DNA from: Frateuria terrea
GTDB taxonomy: Bacteria > Pseudomonadota > Gammaproteobacteria > Xanthomonadales > Rhodanobacteraceae
Direction of reading: 5' to 3'
Length of the DNA: 64,000 bases
Assembly: GCF_900115705.1 (NCBI RefSeq)
Contig: NZ_FOXL01000006.1
Coordinates: forward strand, 248,001 to 312,000
Each line of letters opens with the position of its first letter. Within the stretch, counting starts at the first letter, position 1. Both the position numbers and the translations under genes were made by a program. The notes under the pieces were generated by a model. That model ran no database searches, was not told the origin of the DNA, and saw only the letters and a program-made list of their open reading frames with translations. Of the stretch, positions 1 to 9,035 are shown in pieces.

Positions 1-638
1 GGCAGGTGATCGCCGCCGGGCCAGTCGGCCCGCCAGGCGCCGACGCGGCCCTGGGCATCCAGCCCGCGGTACTGGAAGCTGCCTTCGCGCACGTCCTCCA
101 ACAGCACTTGCGGTGGACCGGCCGGCAGCGGCTCGCCGCTGGGCGGCAGCAAGGCGAAGCGCACCTGCAGCCGTTGCCCGCCCTTGCCGTTGTCCACCAG
201 TTCGAGCGTCTGCGCCTGCGGCCCGAGCCTGCCGAGGTAGCCGGGCAAGGGCGCGACGAAGCTCATCGAGCGTGCATCGCCCTTGAAGAAGATCGGCTCG
301 TCGTTGTCCGGATTCTTGGCCAGTTGCTGGGTCATCGCCTGCGCCAGTTCGCTGCGCACGAACTGCTGCGCCGAGCGCACCGCGTCGAGCCGCTCCACCG
401 CCGCCGTACCGGCGCGCACGCTGTGCGAAGCGGTGCGGATACCCGAGTAAACGCCGACCAGCAGCAGCGCCAGCAGGGCGAGCGCGGCGAGCACCTCGAG
501 CAGCGTGAAACCATGGACGTGCCGCGCGTGGCGAGAGCGAGCGGGTTCGACGCAAGGCATCGCCTGCATGCCACGGCCCCGCGCAAGCGCATGGCCTGCT
601 ACCCGCCGGGTCTCGATTCCCGCTTCGCCGCCTCCCAT
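1..638 (-). CDS. gspJ: Type II secretion minor pseudopilin GspJ (partial, runs off the left edge)
   Basis: The reading frame stays open to base 1 and encodes a prepilin with the peptidase/methylation signature G-FTLLEVLAAL followed by a hydrophobic helix. In the T2SS pseudopilus GspJ forms the tip complex with GspI and GspK in the inner membrane and periplasm. Two starts are possible: ATG at 638, three bases after the gspI stop, or ATG at 569, which gives a more usual 20-residue leader. The C-terminus is missing. Position after gspI supports GspJ over other pseudopilins. Confidence 0.85.
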   Translation of the reverse strand, partial: MGGGEAGIETRRVAGHALARGRGMQAMPCVEPARSRHARHVHGFTLLEVLAALALLALLLVGVYSGIRTASHSVRAGTAAVERLDAVRSAQQFVRSELAQAMTQQLAKNPDNDEPIFFKGDARSMSFVAPLPGYLGRLGPQAQTLELVDNGKGGQRLQVRFALLPPSGEPLPAGPPQVLLEDVREGSFQYRGLDAQGRVGAWRADWPGGDHL

Positions 639-640
639 CC

Positions 641-1084
641 TCACGACCCTAACCCCTGCGGTTGCGGGCCACCGACCCGCAACGTGCTGAAGCGCGCGTG
701 GTAATCGTGTCCCGCACCCTTCCAAAGCACATCCAGGTCGAGCCGATAGAGCTTCAGTGGCGAGACCGGCACGCCCGGCTGCGGACCGGCCGCCGCCGCC
801 GTGGCCGGCGGCTGGAACGGCTGCACGTCCAGTTGCCAGCTGTAGCGCTGGTCAAAGCGTCCGCTGCTGCGACCGGTACGGATCGGCTCCAGCACGAAGG
901 CGCTGTCGAGCAGGCTGCGTGCCCACATCGCCGCCTGGGTGCGTTCGGCCGAACGCGCAGTGAGGTCGAGCGAGCTCCCGGCCACGCGCATCAGCGAGGC
1001 GAAGGTGATCGCCAGCAGCAATACGGCCGCGATCACTTCGAGCAGGGTGAAACCTTGCCCGCGGATGCGCCCGGAAGGTTTCAT
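641..1084 (-). CDS. gspI: Type II secretion minor pseudopilin GspI
   Basis: Encodes 147 aa starting MKPSGRIRGQ-GFTLLEVIAAVLLLAITFASL, a short basic leader then the type IV prepilin cleavage site and hydrophobic spine. GspI is the core of the pseudopilus tip complex. The ATG at 1084 overlaps the gspH stop (ATGA), so translation is coupled. An open frame extends upstream to 1807, but that part antisense-reads or shadows gspG/H and is not part of this gene. Confidence 0.88.
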   Translation of the reverse strand: MKPSGRIRGQGFTLLEVIAAVLLLAITFASLMRVAGSSLDLTARSAERTQAAMWARSLLDSAFVLEPIRTGRSSGRFDQRYSWQLDVQPFQPPATAAAAGPQPGVPVSPLKLYRLDLDVLWKGAGHDYHARFSTLRVGGPQPQGLGS

Positions 1085-1611
1085 GAGGTCACCACGCTTA
1101 CCGCGCCGGTGAGCCAAGCGACGTTGACCTGCCAGCGGCGCTCCCCGCGCTGGAGCACGATATGACCGCCGGTGGAGCTGCCGTCGGGGAAGAAGCGGAT
1201 GCGGCCGGTATGGTTGTCCTTCTGGTCTTCGCGCGCGCTGGTGATGGACAGGCGCATGCCCTTGGGCAAGGCGATTTCCTTGCCACCGGCGGCCTGGTAA
1301 CTGGCGGCTTTGGTGTCCAGGTCGAAGGTCTGCTCTTTGCCCCTGACGATCGCCTGGGCGCGGGTGGCGCGTAGCGCCGCAGCCAGTTCCACGCTCGCCG
1401 CGCGCACCCGCGCGCTGGCCAGCCCCTGGCTCACCGACACCGCCACCGCGGCCGCGGCGATGCCGATCAGCAGGATCACGGCAAGCATTTCGAGCAGGGT
1501 AAAACCACGGGCGCTCCCGGCCGACCGGTATCGGGAGCCAGGCGCAAAAGCAGGCCGGCGCGTGTGCGCCGTGCCGGTTGCCGCCTGCCGAAGGCCGGTC
1601 GCCGGTGTCAT
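1081..1611 (-). CDS. gspH: Type II secretion minor pseudopilin GspH
   Basis: 176 aa with GFTLLEMLAVILLIGIAAAAVAV near residue 36, the prepilin cleavage motif and transmembrane helix. GspH sits at the pseudopilus tip as a minor subunit. ATG at 1611 overlaps the gspG TGA (ATGA). The leader before the cleavage site is long (about 35 residues), so an internal start closer to the motif cannot be ruled out. Order G-H-I-J is the standard T2SS order. Confidence 0.86.
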   Translation of the reverse strand: MTPATGLRQAATGTAHTRRPAFAPGSRYRSAGSARGFTLLEMLAVILLIGIAAAAVAVSVSQGLASARVRAASVELAAALRATRAQAIVRGKEQTFDLDTKAASYQAAGGKEIALPKGMRLSITSAREDQKDNHTGRIRFFPDGSSTGGHIVLQRGERRWQVNVAWLTGAVSVVTS

Positions 1612-2045
1612 TGCCAGTTTCCGAGGTCCTTGCTGTAGCCGTCGCCGCCCGGCTTGCCGTCCTGCCCGTAGAACACCAGGTCATAGCTGCCATGCTCGCC
1701 CGGCGCCTTGTAGCCGAACGCATGGCCGAACGGATCGACCAGGTCCGAAGGCTTGGCATACGGGCCCTGCCAGTTCGGCGCGTTCGGCGGCTTCTTGACC
1801 AGCGCATCGAGGCTGGCCGGCGGCGAGCCGTTGTCGAGCGAGTAGTTCTCGATCTTCTGGCCCAGCGTCATCAACTGCGCCTTGCCCGCGCCGTACTTGC
1901 CCTTGTCGACGCTGCTGCCGACCTGGCGCACGACGATCGCGCCGATGATGCCGATCAGCACGATGACCGCGAGCATTTCGAGCAAGGTGAAGCCGCGGGC
2001 GCGGCGGGCGCGCATCGGGCGGTTTCGAGGGTATTTGGGATTCAT
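1608..2045 (-). CDS. gspG: Type II secretion major pseudopilin GspG
   Basis: 145 aa: leader MNPKYPRNRPMRARRAR, cleavage site G-FTLLEMLAVIVLIGIIGA, then the GspG fold ending in the calcium-loop segment (DPFGHAFGYK, DGKPGGDGYSKDLGNW) diagnostic of the major pseudopilin. It polymerises into the piston-like pseudopilus. ATG at 2045 is preferred over a GTG at 2057 because GGAGAG lies at ideal distance upstream and falls inside the longer version. Confidence 0.93.
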   Translation of the reverse strand: MNPKYPRNRPMRARRARGFTLLEMLAVIVLIGIIGAIVVRQVGSSVDKGKYGAGKAQLMTLGQKIENYSLDNGSPPASLDALVKKPPNAPNWQGPYAKPSDLVDPFGHAFGYKAPGEHGSYDLVFYGQDGKPGGDGYSKDLGNWQ

Positions 2046-2058
2046 CGCACTCTCCACA

Positions 2059-3276
2059 TCATTGAATGTTTGCCGTGAGGCTCAGCAGCGGCAGCAGGAT
2101 CGCCGCCATGATGATCGCCACCAGCACCGTCATCACGATCGTCAGCGCCGGCACCAGCGCGGCCAGCAGGCGGTCGATCGCGCGCTTGGATTCGACGTCG
2201 AAGGTGTCGGCGACCTTCAGCAGCATGCTGTCCAGCTGTCCGGCCTCCTCGCCCACCTGCACCATTTGCAGGGACAGCCGCGGGAAGCGTTGTGAACGCG
2301 CCAGCGCGGCGCTCAAGCCCCCGCCGCCCTTGACCTGCTCGGCGGCCTGGGCAAGCGCATCGTCCAGCGCGGTGTTGCCGGTGACCTGGCGCGCGATGCC
2401 CAGCGCGGCTAGCAGCGGCACGCCGTTCTTCAGGAGCGTGCCCAGGGTACGGGCGATGCGTGCAGTCTCCACCTTCAGCAACAGCGGCCCGATCACGCGC
2501 ACGGTCAGCAGCTTCGCGTGCCAGGCCAGGCGCTGCGCCGGGTCACGCAGGCGCGCGCGCCATACCGCGACGCCTCCTGCCAGCACGATCAGCAGCAACC
2601 ACCACCACCCTTGCAGCACCTGCCCGATGAACAGCACGACCCGGGTGATCCACGGGATCGGCACCTGCATGTCCTGGAAGATCGGCACGAACTGCGGCAC
2701 CACGTAGGCCAGCAGCAGCACCAGCGAGCCGAGCACGCCGACCATCAGGAAGGCCGGGTAGATCAGCGCATTGACGATGCTGCCGCGCAGCAGCTGCGCG
2801 CGCTCGAGATAATCGGCCAGGCGGCGCAGGGTGTCTTCCAGCGAGCCGCCGGCCTCGCCCGCGCGCACCAGCGAGATGTACAGCCGCGGGAACACGCCGT
2901 GCTCCTCGTCCAGCGCCTGCGACAGCGTGGTGCCGCCGCGCACGCGGTCGCGCACGCGCTCGACCAGCCGCTTGGCGCGCTCGGCCTCGGGCAGCTCCAT
3001 CAGGATGCCCAGTGCGCGGTCCAGCGGCTGGCCGGCGCCGAGCAGCGTGGCCAGCTGGTGGGTGAATTGCGCCAGCTGGTCACCGGTGAAGGGGCCGCGC
3101 TTGAACAGCGCCGCGAACGCCGAGCCTTCGCTCAATGCATCGGCGGGGCGAGCCTCCAGTGGTGTATGGCCCTGGTCCTGCAGGCGGCCGATCGCCTCCT
3201 CCAGGCTAGGGGCCTCGACCTGGCCCTGCAGCATCTCGCCGGCAGCGCTGATGGCGCGGTAGCGGAACTGCGCCAT
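2059..3276 (-). CDS. gspF: Type II secretion inner-membrane platform protein GspF
   Basis: 405 aa beginning MAQFRYRAISAAGEMLQG with two T2SSF domains and three hydrophobic segments, including one at the extreme C-terminus (LVPALTIVMTVLVAIIMAAILLPLLSL). It is the multi-pass platform that couples the GspE ATPase to pseudopilus assembly. The ATG at 3276 matches family length; an open frame continues upstream through a REP-like repeat and is not coding. It lies 13 bp before gspG. Confidence 0.94.
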   Translation of the reverse strand: MAQFRYRAISAAGEMLQGQVEAPSLEEAIGRLQDQGHTPLEARPADALSEGSAFAALFKRGPFTGDQLAQFTHQLATLLGAGQPLDRALGILMELPEAERAKRLVERVRDRVRGGTTLSQALDEEHGVFPRLYISLVRAGEAGGSLEDTLRRLADYLERAQLLRGSIVNALIYPAFLMVGVLGSLVLLLAYVVPQFVPIFQDMQVPIPWITRVVLFIGQVLQGWWWLLLIVLAGGVAVWRARLRDPAQRLAWHAKLLTVRVIGPLLLKVETARIARTLGTLLKNGVPLLAALGIARQVTGNTALDDALAQAAEQVKGGGGLSAALARSQRFPRLSLQMVQVGEEAGQLDSMLLKVADTFDVESKRAIDRLLAALVPALTIVMTVLVAIIMAAILLPLLSLTANIQ

Positions 3277-3296
3277 GTCAAAGGCTCCGCGCGCGC

Positions 3297-3445
3297 GGCT
3301 CCCTCTCCCCGGACGGGAGAGGGTTGGGGCGAGGGGCAAAGGCTAGCGCGAAGGTGTGGGCAAGGCCGCGCGTGCTCGGGCTCTTCAAAACAGGAGCCCC
3401 GATCGCTCCGAGAGCGTTCCAACCCTCCCCCCGGAGGGGAGAAGG
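3297..3445. repeat. REP-like palindromic repeat pair between gspE and gspF
   Basis: CTCCCTCTCCCCGGACGGGAGAGGGTTGGGG at 3298-3328 is an imperfect hairpin of the kind CCCTCTCCCC-N-GGGAGAGGG; a second weaker copy (CCCTCCCCCCGGAGGGGAG) lies at 3423-3441 in the same gene gap. Related units occur at 19763-19791 and 51385-51405. The hairpins may damp transcription or stabilise the upstream gspE message inside the operon. Confidence 0.7.
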
Positions 3446-3455
3446 AGCCAAAAGC

Positions 3456-5186
3456 TCAGCCCTCCTGCGTGACACGTAGCACCTCCTCGAGGGTGGTGAC
3501 GCCGGCGACCGCCTTGGCGATGCCGTCCTCGTACATCGTGCGCATGCCTTCGGCGCGCGCGACGCGCTCGATCTCACTGGCATCGGCGCGCTGCATGACC
3601 AGCCGGCGCAAAGGTTCGCTCATCACCAGGAATTCGACGATCGCGCGGCGGCCGCGGTAGCCGGTGGGGTTGGCCGTGCTGCTGCCGGGCTTCCACAGGC
3701 GGATCGGGCGCTCGTGGGTGTACTTTTCCAGCTCGAACTCGGCAATCACCTCGGGCGAGGCTTCGTAGGGAATCGCCGTTTCGGGGTCGAGCCTGCGCAC
3801 CAGGCGCTGCGCAAGGATCGCGTTCACGGTCGAGCCGAGCAAATAATCCTCGACGCCCATGTCAAGAAGACGGGTGACACCGCCGGCAGCCGAGTTGGTA
3901 TGCAGCGTGGAGAGCACCAGATGGCCGGTGAGCGCGGACTGGATCGCGATGCGGCAGGTCTCCAGGTCGCGCATTTCGCCGATCATGATCACGTCCGGAT
4001 CCTGGCGCATGATCGAGCGCAGCGCGTTGGCGAAGTCGAGCCCGATCTGCGGCTTGACCTGGATCTGGTTGATGCCCTCGAGCTGGTATTCGACCGGGTC
4101 CTCGACGGTGATGATCTTCACATCCGGCGTGTTGATGCGCGAGAGCGCCGTGTACAGCGTGGTGGTCTTTCCCGAACCGGTCGGGCCGGTCACCAGCAGG
4201 ATGCCGTTGGGGCGCTCGAGCACGTCGACGAAGCGCCGCTCGAACTCGCGTGTAAAGCCCAGCGATTCGAAGTCGAACACCACCGATTCACGGTCCAGGA
4301 TACGCATCACCACCGACTCGCCATAGGCGGTCGGCACGGTCGACACACGCAGGTCCAGCTCCTTGCCCTGCACGCGCAACTGGATGCGCCCGTCCTGCGG
4401 CAGCCGGCGCTCGGCGATGTTGAGCTTGGCCATGATCTTGACGCGGCTGATCACGGCCGCGGTGGAGGACGACGGCGGTGCCTCGACCTCGTGCAGCACG
4501 CCGTCGATGCGGTAGCGCACCTTCAACCGGTTCTCGAATGGCTCGATGTGCACGTCGGACGCGCGCTGCTCGACCGCGCGCTGAAGGATCAGGTTGACCA
4601 GGCGGATCACCGGCGCCTCGGAAGCCAGGTCGCGCAGGTGCTCGACGTCGTCCTCCTCGCTGGCTTCGCCGCCAAGGTTCTCAACGATGGTGCCCATCGC
4701 CGAACGGCCGGTACCGTAGTAGCGCTCGATCAGGTCGTCGATTTCCGAACGCAGGCCGATGCGCAGTGCGACCGGCCGGCCAGCCGCCAACTCGACAGCC
4801 TGCAGCGGATAGGGATCGGCAGGATCGGCCACCACCAGTGCCAGGTCGTCCTCGCCCTCGCGCACCGGTACCACGTGCTGCTGCTTGAGGAAGCGCAGTG
4901 AAAGTTCGGGTTCGGTTGGCGGCATCTCTGGCGCATCGCGCGCGGCCATCAGCGGCACGCCGAGCAGCTCGGACCAGGCTTCGGCCAGGTCGCGCTCGGA
5001 CACCAGCCCGAGCCGCGCCAGCAGCGCGGTCAGGGTGCCTTCGGGCGCCTCCTCGTGCAGCCGGCGCGCACGATGGAGATCGCTGTCCTTGAGGTTGCCG
5101 CGCGATACCAGGAGTGCGCAGACAGCCGCTTCGCGGTCGTCCACGGAGAGCGCCCAGGTAGCCGCCGGCGTTGGAACTGCCGACAT
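3456..5186 (-). CDS. gspE: Type II secretion system ATPase GspE
   Basis: 576 aa: N-terminal GspE/PilB domain, then the ATPase core with Walker A GPTGSGKTT (about residues 334-342), Asp box (ITVEDPVEYQ), Walker B (DPDVIMIGEMRD) and His box (LSTLHTNSAAG). It hydrolyses ATP at the cytoplasmic face to drive pseudopilus growth. ATG at 5186 has GGGAGA upstream and is preferred to one at 5207. Odd point: the CxxC...CxxC zinc motif usually found before TGYRGR is absent; there are no cysteines in that C-terminal stretch. Confidence 0.94.
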   Translation of the reverse strand: MSAVPTPAATWALSVDDREAAVCALLVSRGNLKDSDLHRARRLHEEAPEGTLTALLARLGLVSERDLAEAWSELLGVPLMAARDAPEMPPTEPELSLRFLKQQHVVPVREGEDDLALVVADPADPYPLQAVELAAGRPVALRIGLRSEIDDLIERYYGTGRSAMGTIVENLGGEASEEDDVEHLRDLASEAPVIRLVNLILQRAVEQRASDVHIEPFENRLKVRYRIDGVLHEVEAPPSSSTAAVISRVKIMAKLNIAERRLPQDGRIQLRVQGKELDLRVSTVPTAYGESVVMRILDRESVVFDFESLGFTREFERRFVDVLERPNGILLVTGPTGSGKTTTLYTALSRINTPDVKIITVEDPVEYQLEGINQIQVKPQIGLDFANALRSIMRQDPDVIMIGEMRDLETCRIAIQSALTGHLVLSTLHTNSAAGGVTRLLDMGVEDYLLGSTVNAILAQRLVRRLDPETAIPYEASPEVIAEFELEKYTHERPIRLWKPGSSTANPTGYRGRRAIVEFLVMSEPLRRLVMQRADASEIERVARAEGMRTMYEDGIAKAVAGVTTLEEVLRVTQEG

Positions 5187-5343
5187 GCAGTGTCTCCCGC
5201 CAGTCACGTCAACCCGCCAACACCCCCTGCGTCGACGAGAAAACCCATTGGTAGCACATCCCCCGGCCCGGGCGCGAGCGCGGCGGAGGATGCCGTGGAA
5301 CTTCCGACTAACATCACGCCGGCAAGTTCAGCACGACGTGAAA

Positions 5344-5371
5344 CGGCCGGCGCCTGCATCCGCGCCGGCCG
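5344..5371 (-). terminator. Hairpin downstream of the YadA-anchor gene
   Basis: Perfect 10-bp stem CGGCCGGCGC / GCGCCGGCCG with an 8-base loop, about 55 bases after the stop of the minus-strand gene ending at 5427. Only a short TTT follows, so termination strength is unclear. It also separates that gene from gspE. Confidence 0.45.
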
Positions 5372-5426
5372 CCGTGGTAACCGGCCCGTACCGGTCACCC
5401 GTCCGCCGCTTACCGGCCGGCGCCGT

Positions 5427-5879
5427 TTACCAGCCGACGCCCAGGCCCACGCCGCCGGAGCTTTCTTTGCCGCTGAGCGCCGCGCCGAAGGTCAGGCTGG
5501 CATGCGGGGACAGCTGGCGCGAGTAGCCCACCGCCAGCGCGGCATGGTCGCGGTAGCCACCCAGGCCCACGCCCAGCCGGTTGGGACTGTCGATGCCCTG
5601 GGTGCTGAACGCCATCTGCGACATCGCCGAACCCATCGCGCCGACCAGGTCGAGGCGGGTGTTGACCGTGCGGAAGCGATCGTCCATCTCGCGCCGCAGG
5701 CTGAACAGGTCCAGCGACACTTTGGCCAGCTTCTGGTCGGCGTACGACTGCGCACGGGCCCGCGTCTGCCGGTCGCCGGGATCGGCGTAGGCGTTGGCGG
5801 TGGCCAGCGCCTGGTCGACCTGCCCGGTGTCGGCCGCGTCGGTGGCGGTGACGACCGCCCGTGCTCCGGAAAACGGCAT
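5427..5879 (-). CDS. YadA-type membrane anchor protein, possibly N-terminally degraded
   Basis: 150 aa. An Ala/Asp/Gln-rich coiled-coil-like part is followed by a YadA_anchor domain (LVGAMGSAMSQMAF..., GVGLGGYRDHAALAVGYS..., ending SSGGVGLGVGW with terminal aromatic), which normally forms a 12-strand trimeric beta-barrel in the outer membrane. No signal peptide is visible in this frame from either ATG 5879 or ATG 6023, nor in the other two frames just upstream. It lies immediately downstream of the subtilase gene, same strand. It may be a remnant of a larger trimeric autotransporter or have lost its export signal. Confidence 0.65.
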   Translation of the reverse strand: MPFSGARAVVTATDAADTGQVDQALATANAYADPGDRQTRARAQSYADQKLAKVSLDLFSLRREMDDRFRTVNTRLDLVGAMGSAMSQMAFSTQGIDSPNRLGVGLGGYRDHAALAVGYSRQLSPHASLTFGAALSGKESSGGVGLGVGW

Positions 5880-5952
5880 GGCAGCGCGTGGCGCGCAGGA
5901 GACCGTCCGTGCGGGCCGGCGGCATGCAGTCGCCGGCCCAGGGGGCGTACGC

Positions 5953-7917
5953 TCAGCGCAGAAGGGTGTAGCTGCCCTGCACGCTGACGCCGCGGTAGGC
6001 GGTCTTCCCGACCACGGCGACATACCAGCTGCCTGCGGCCGGATGGTTCAGCACCACCGATTCGGTGGTGCCGGGATGGTCGGACCGGCAGTGGTAGTCC
6101 TCGGGCGTGGCGGGCGCGCCATGCCTGAGGTACAGGGTGACATCGCCGCTGCCGCCACTCGTGTGCACGCTCAGCCTGCCGGCACCCGCGGGCACGTCGA
6201 TGCGATACACCACCTGGCTGCCCTTGGCGCCGGATTGGCCGGTGCGCGCCACACCGTTGTCCAGCGGCGTCGCCTGGCTGACCGACGGCGCCTTGGCGAT
6301 CGCCAGGCTCACCGCCGCGTAGCTGTCCAGGATGCCCGCGCCGATGAGGCGATCAGGCTTGACCTTGGGCGTGGCGGCGGTGCGCTTGAGGATGTCCAGC
6401 ACCTGCGCGGGCGACAGCAGCTTGAGCCCGCGCGCCAGGCGCGCGGCCTGCATCAGCGCGACGGTGCCGCTGACGTGCGGGGTCGCCTGCGAGGTGCCCG
6501 CGTAGCCGGCGTAGCTCGACGCGTTGGCCACCGGCCTGGTGGTTCCGCTGTTGAGCGCCTGCCAGATGAAGCCATCCGACACCTGCTTGCCGCTGTTCTT
6601 GTCGCCCGCGTAGATGCCTCCGCCGGGCGCGGCCAGGTCGATTCCTCGCCCGTAGTTGGAGTAGTACGCGCGCCGGCTGGTGATGCCGGTGGCGGCCACG
6701 GTGACCGCTCCCGGGCAGCTGGCCGGCGAGTAGTTGGCGACGTCGTCGCCATCGTTGCCAGCCGCCACCACGACGGTCGCGCCGCGCCGGTTGGCGAGCG
6801 CGATGGCCTGGCCCATGGGGTCGTCCGCGGTGCATTGGCCGTAGCCGCCCAGGCTCAGGTTGATCACCCTGGCCGGGTGGGTGTTGTCCGGCACGCCCGC
6901 GACGTGGCCGCCGGCGGCCCAGATGATCGCGTCACTGATGTCGCTGTCGTAGCCGCCGCAATGGCCGAGCACGCGGATCGGCAGCACGCGCGCGCGATAG
7001 GCGATGCCGGCCAGGCCGATGCCGTTGTTGGTGCGTTCGGCGCCGACCGTGCTGGCCACGTGGGTGCCGTGCCAGGAGCTGGGCTGTGGCGGGTCGAACT
7101 CGTCCGTGCACATGGATTTCCACGGCTCGCTGGTGGTCCAGTCGCCGGCATCCCAGCCGCCCGGCTTGCGTCCGTCCTGTTTGCGGCCGGACAACAGGTG
7201 GTCGGTGATGAAGTCGTAGCCGGCGCCGGCCAGTTGGGTGTTCACGTCCACGTGCGTGGTGATGCCGGTATCCAGCACGGCGATCACGATACCCTGGCCG
7301 TTGGCGCCGTTGGCCAGGCTCCATGCGGCATTGACCCGCGAGCCGCCGTAGTCGCGGTCGCCGAACGCGGTGGCACTGCCACTGGGCGCCTTCAGGTCCC
7401 ACTGGTAATCGCGGTACTGCGGATCGCTCGGCTGCAGCGTGGCCGGGCGCAGGTTGGCCGGCGCGGCGATGTCGCTCACCGGATGGCGCAGCACATCGGG
7501 AGCCACGTGCAGCACCGCCGGGTTGCTGGCGATCTGCGACATCAGCGCCGCGGCCTCGTTGCGGTCGAGCTTGCGCGAGGTACGCAGCAGGTCGGCGCCG
7601 ATCGCCAGCCGCCGGCCGTAGGCTGCCTGTACCGGCGCCTGCATCCGGCCCTGCGCGCCGAGCGTGGCGCGCATCAGCCCGGCGCGGTTGAGCGCCACGC
7701 CCATGCTCTGCTGCATCAGCGCCGGGTTGGCCTGTTCGGCGCTACCGGGCCGCCAGGTCACGATGAAGCGGTCGTAATGGCCGTTGGCCTTCAGCGAGCT
7801 GAGGTTGTAGTGGGTGGCGCCGAGTCCGCCGTTGGTGCTGGCGGCATGCGCCGCCATCGAGCAGGCGAAGGCCAGGGAGGCGCCGAGCAGCGCCCCGATC
7901 CGCATACGATTTGCCAT
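5953..7917 (-). CDS. Secreted subtilisin-like serine protease (S8) with C-terminal PPC domain
   Basis: 654 aa: signal peptide (MANRMRIGALLGASLAFACSM...AHA), inhibitor-like propeptide, then an S8 domain with Asp216 (VLDTG), His283 (HGTHV), oxyanion Asn388 (AAGN) and Ser476 (GTSQATPH). Residues about 570-654 are a PPC (pre-peptidase C-terminal) domain often removed on secretion. It is a likely T2SS-exported extracellular protease. ATG at 7917 is chosen for the signal peptide and the GGGGAA site upstream; the frame remains open to 8283 without coding support. Confidence 0.93.
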   Translation of the reverse strand: MANRMRIGALLGASLAFACSMAAHAASTNGGLGATHYNLSSLKANGHYDRFIVTWRPGSAEQANPALMQQSMGVALNRAGLMRATLGAQGRMQAPVQAAYGRRLAIGADLLRTSRKLDRNEAAALMSQIASNPAVLHVAPDVLRHPVSDIAAPANLRPATLQPSDPQYRDYQWDLKAPSGSATAFGDRDYGGSRVNAAWSLANGANGQGIVIAVLDTGITTHVDVNTQLAGAGYDFITDHLLSGRKQDGRKPGGWDAGDWTTSEPWKSMCTDEFDPPQPSSWHGTHVASTVGAERTNNGIGLAGIAYRARVLPIRVLGHCGGYDSDISDAIIWAAGGHVAGVPDNTHPARVINLSLGGYGQCTADDPMGQAIALANRRGATVVVAAGNDGDDVANYSPASCPGAVTVAATGITSRRAYYSNYGRGIDLAAPGGGIYAGDKNSGKQVSDGFIWQALNSGTTRPVANASSYAGYAGTSQATPHVSGTVALMQAARLARGLKLLSPAQVLDILKRTAATPKVKPDRLIGAGILDSYAAVSLAIAKAPSVSQATPLDNGVARTGQSGAKGSQVVYRIDVPAGAGRLSVHTSGGSGDVTLYLRHGAPATPEDYHCRSDHPGTTESVVLNHPAAGSWYVAVVGKTAYRGVSVQGSYTLLR

Positions 7918-8188
7918 GTAGTGATTCCCCGATCTTGAGCGCCCGCCGCTTTGCACGACGGGCAGTACTGCACGGGTGCCTGAGACCCCGCTTCCTTTGA
8001 CCGTGGCTGCCGTGAACGCTCCCTGCCGGCTGTCGCGTGACTGCATCACCAACGCCCACCGCTTCCCTGCCACTGTCGGCCTGCACGCTAGGTAGTGAAC
8101 CGTCACTTCGGCGTGACAGCGGGCGCGACGGTGCGCGCCTTGCCAAACGGGCATGCTTTGCAACAATGCGCGCTTTTGCGGGCAAGCC

Positions 8189-8974
8189 ATGCAACTGGTC
8201 GACATCGGCGCCAACCTCACCCACGAGTCCTTCCGCCACGACCTCGCCGACGTGCTCGCGCGGGCGGCATCGCACGGCATCACGCGGATGGTCGTGACCG
8301 GCGCATCGCGCGAAGGCAGCGAACAGGCGCTGGCGCTGGCGCACGAGCACCCGGGCGTGCTGTGGTCGACCGCCGGCGTGCATCCGCACCACGCGATCGA
8401 CTACGACGAGACCACCGACGCGCGCCTGCGCGAACTGGCCCGGCTGCCGCAAGTGCGCGCCGTCGGCGAGACGGGGCTGGATTACCACCGCAACTACTCG
8501 CCGCGCGACGTGCAGCTGCGCGTGTTCGAGCAGCAGCTGGCCATCGCCGCGGAACTGGGCAAGCCGCTATTCCTGCACCAGCGCGATGCGCACGCCGATT
8601 TCCTCACCCTGCTCAAGCGCTACCGCGACCGCGTGCCGGCGGCGGTGGTGCACTGCTTCACCGATACCCGTGAAGCGCTGCACGACTACCTCGCGCTGGA
8701 CTGCCACATCGGCATCACCGGCTGGATCTGCGACGAGCGCCGCGGTACCCACCTGCGCCAGTTCGTGCGCGAGATTCCCGCCGACCGCCTGATGCTGGAG
8801 ACCGACGCGCCCTACCTGCTGCCGCGCACCGTGCGCCCGCAGCCGAGCCACCGGCGCAACGAGCCGATGTACCTGAAGCACATCTGCGAAGAGGTCGCGC
8901 GCGATCGCGGCGAGCCGGTGGAAGTGACCGCGGCGGACAGCGCCGCGGCGGCGACGGCGTTCTTCGGCCTCTAA
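8189..8974 (+). CDS. TatD family metal-dependent hydrolase/DNase
   Basis: 261 aa amidohydrolase-type barrel beginning MQLVDIGANLTH, with metal-ligand segments GVHPHHA, GETGLDYHRN, HQRDAH, VHCFT and the C-terminal LETDAPYLLPR. TatD enzymes are cytoplasmic 3'-5' exonucleases/DNases linked to DNA repair. ATG at 8189 fits the family N-terminus better than ATG at 8153. The 271 bases to the divergent protease gene hold only promoter-type sequence; no other gene was seen there. Confidence 0.9.
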   Translation: MQLVDIGANLTHESFRHDLADVLARAASHGITRMVVTGASREGSEQALALAHEHPGVLWSTAGVHPHHAIDYDETTDARLRELARLPQVRAVGETGLDYHRNYSPRDVQLRVFEQQLAIAAELGKPLFLHQRDAHADFLTLLKRYRDRVPAAVVHCFTDTREALHDYLALDCHIGITGWICDERRGTHLRQFVREIPADRLMLETDAPYLLPRTVRPQPSHRRNEPMYLKHICEEVARDRGEPVEVTAADSAAAATAFFGL

Positions 8975-9035
8975 CGCGCCGTGCTCCCGCTGCCTTGTCC
9001 GGAGCAGGAGCCGTTAGTGGCAGGCGCGACCCGTC

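Noticed and set aside
5794-7938. 714-codon plus-strand frame opposite the subtilase
   Set aside because: Shadow of the S8 protease gene; no recognisable domain and no Shine-Dalgarno.
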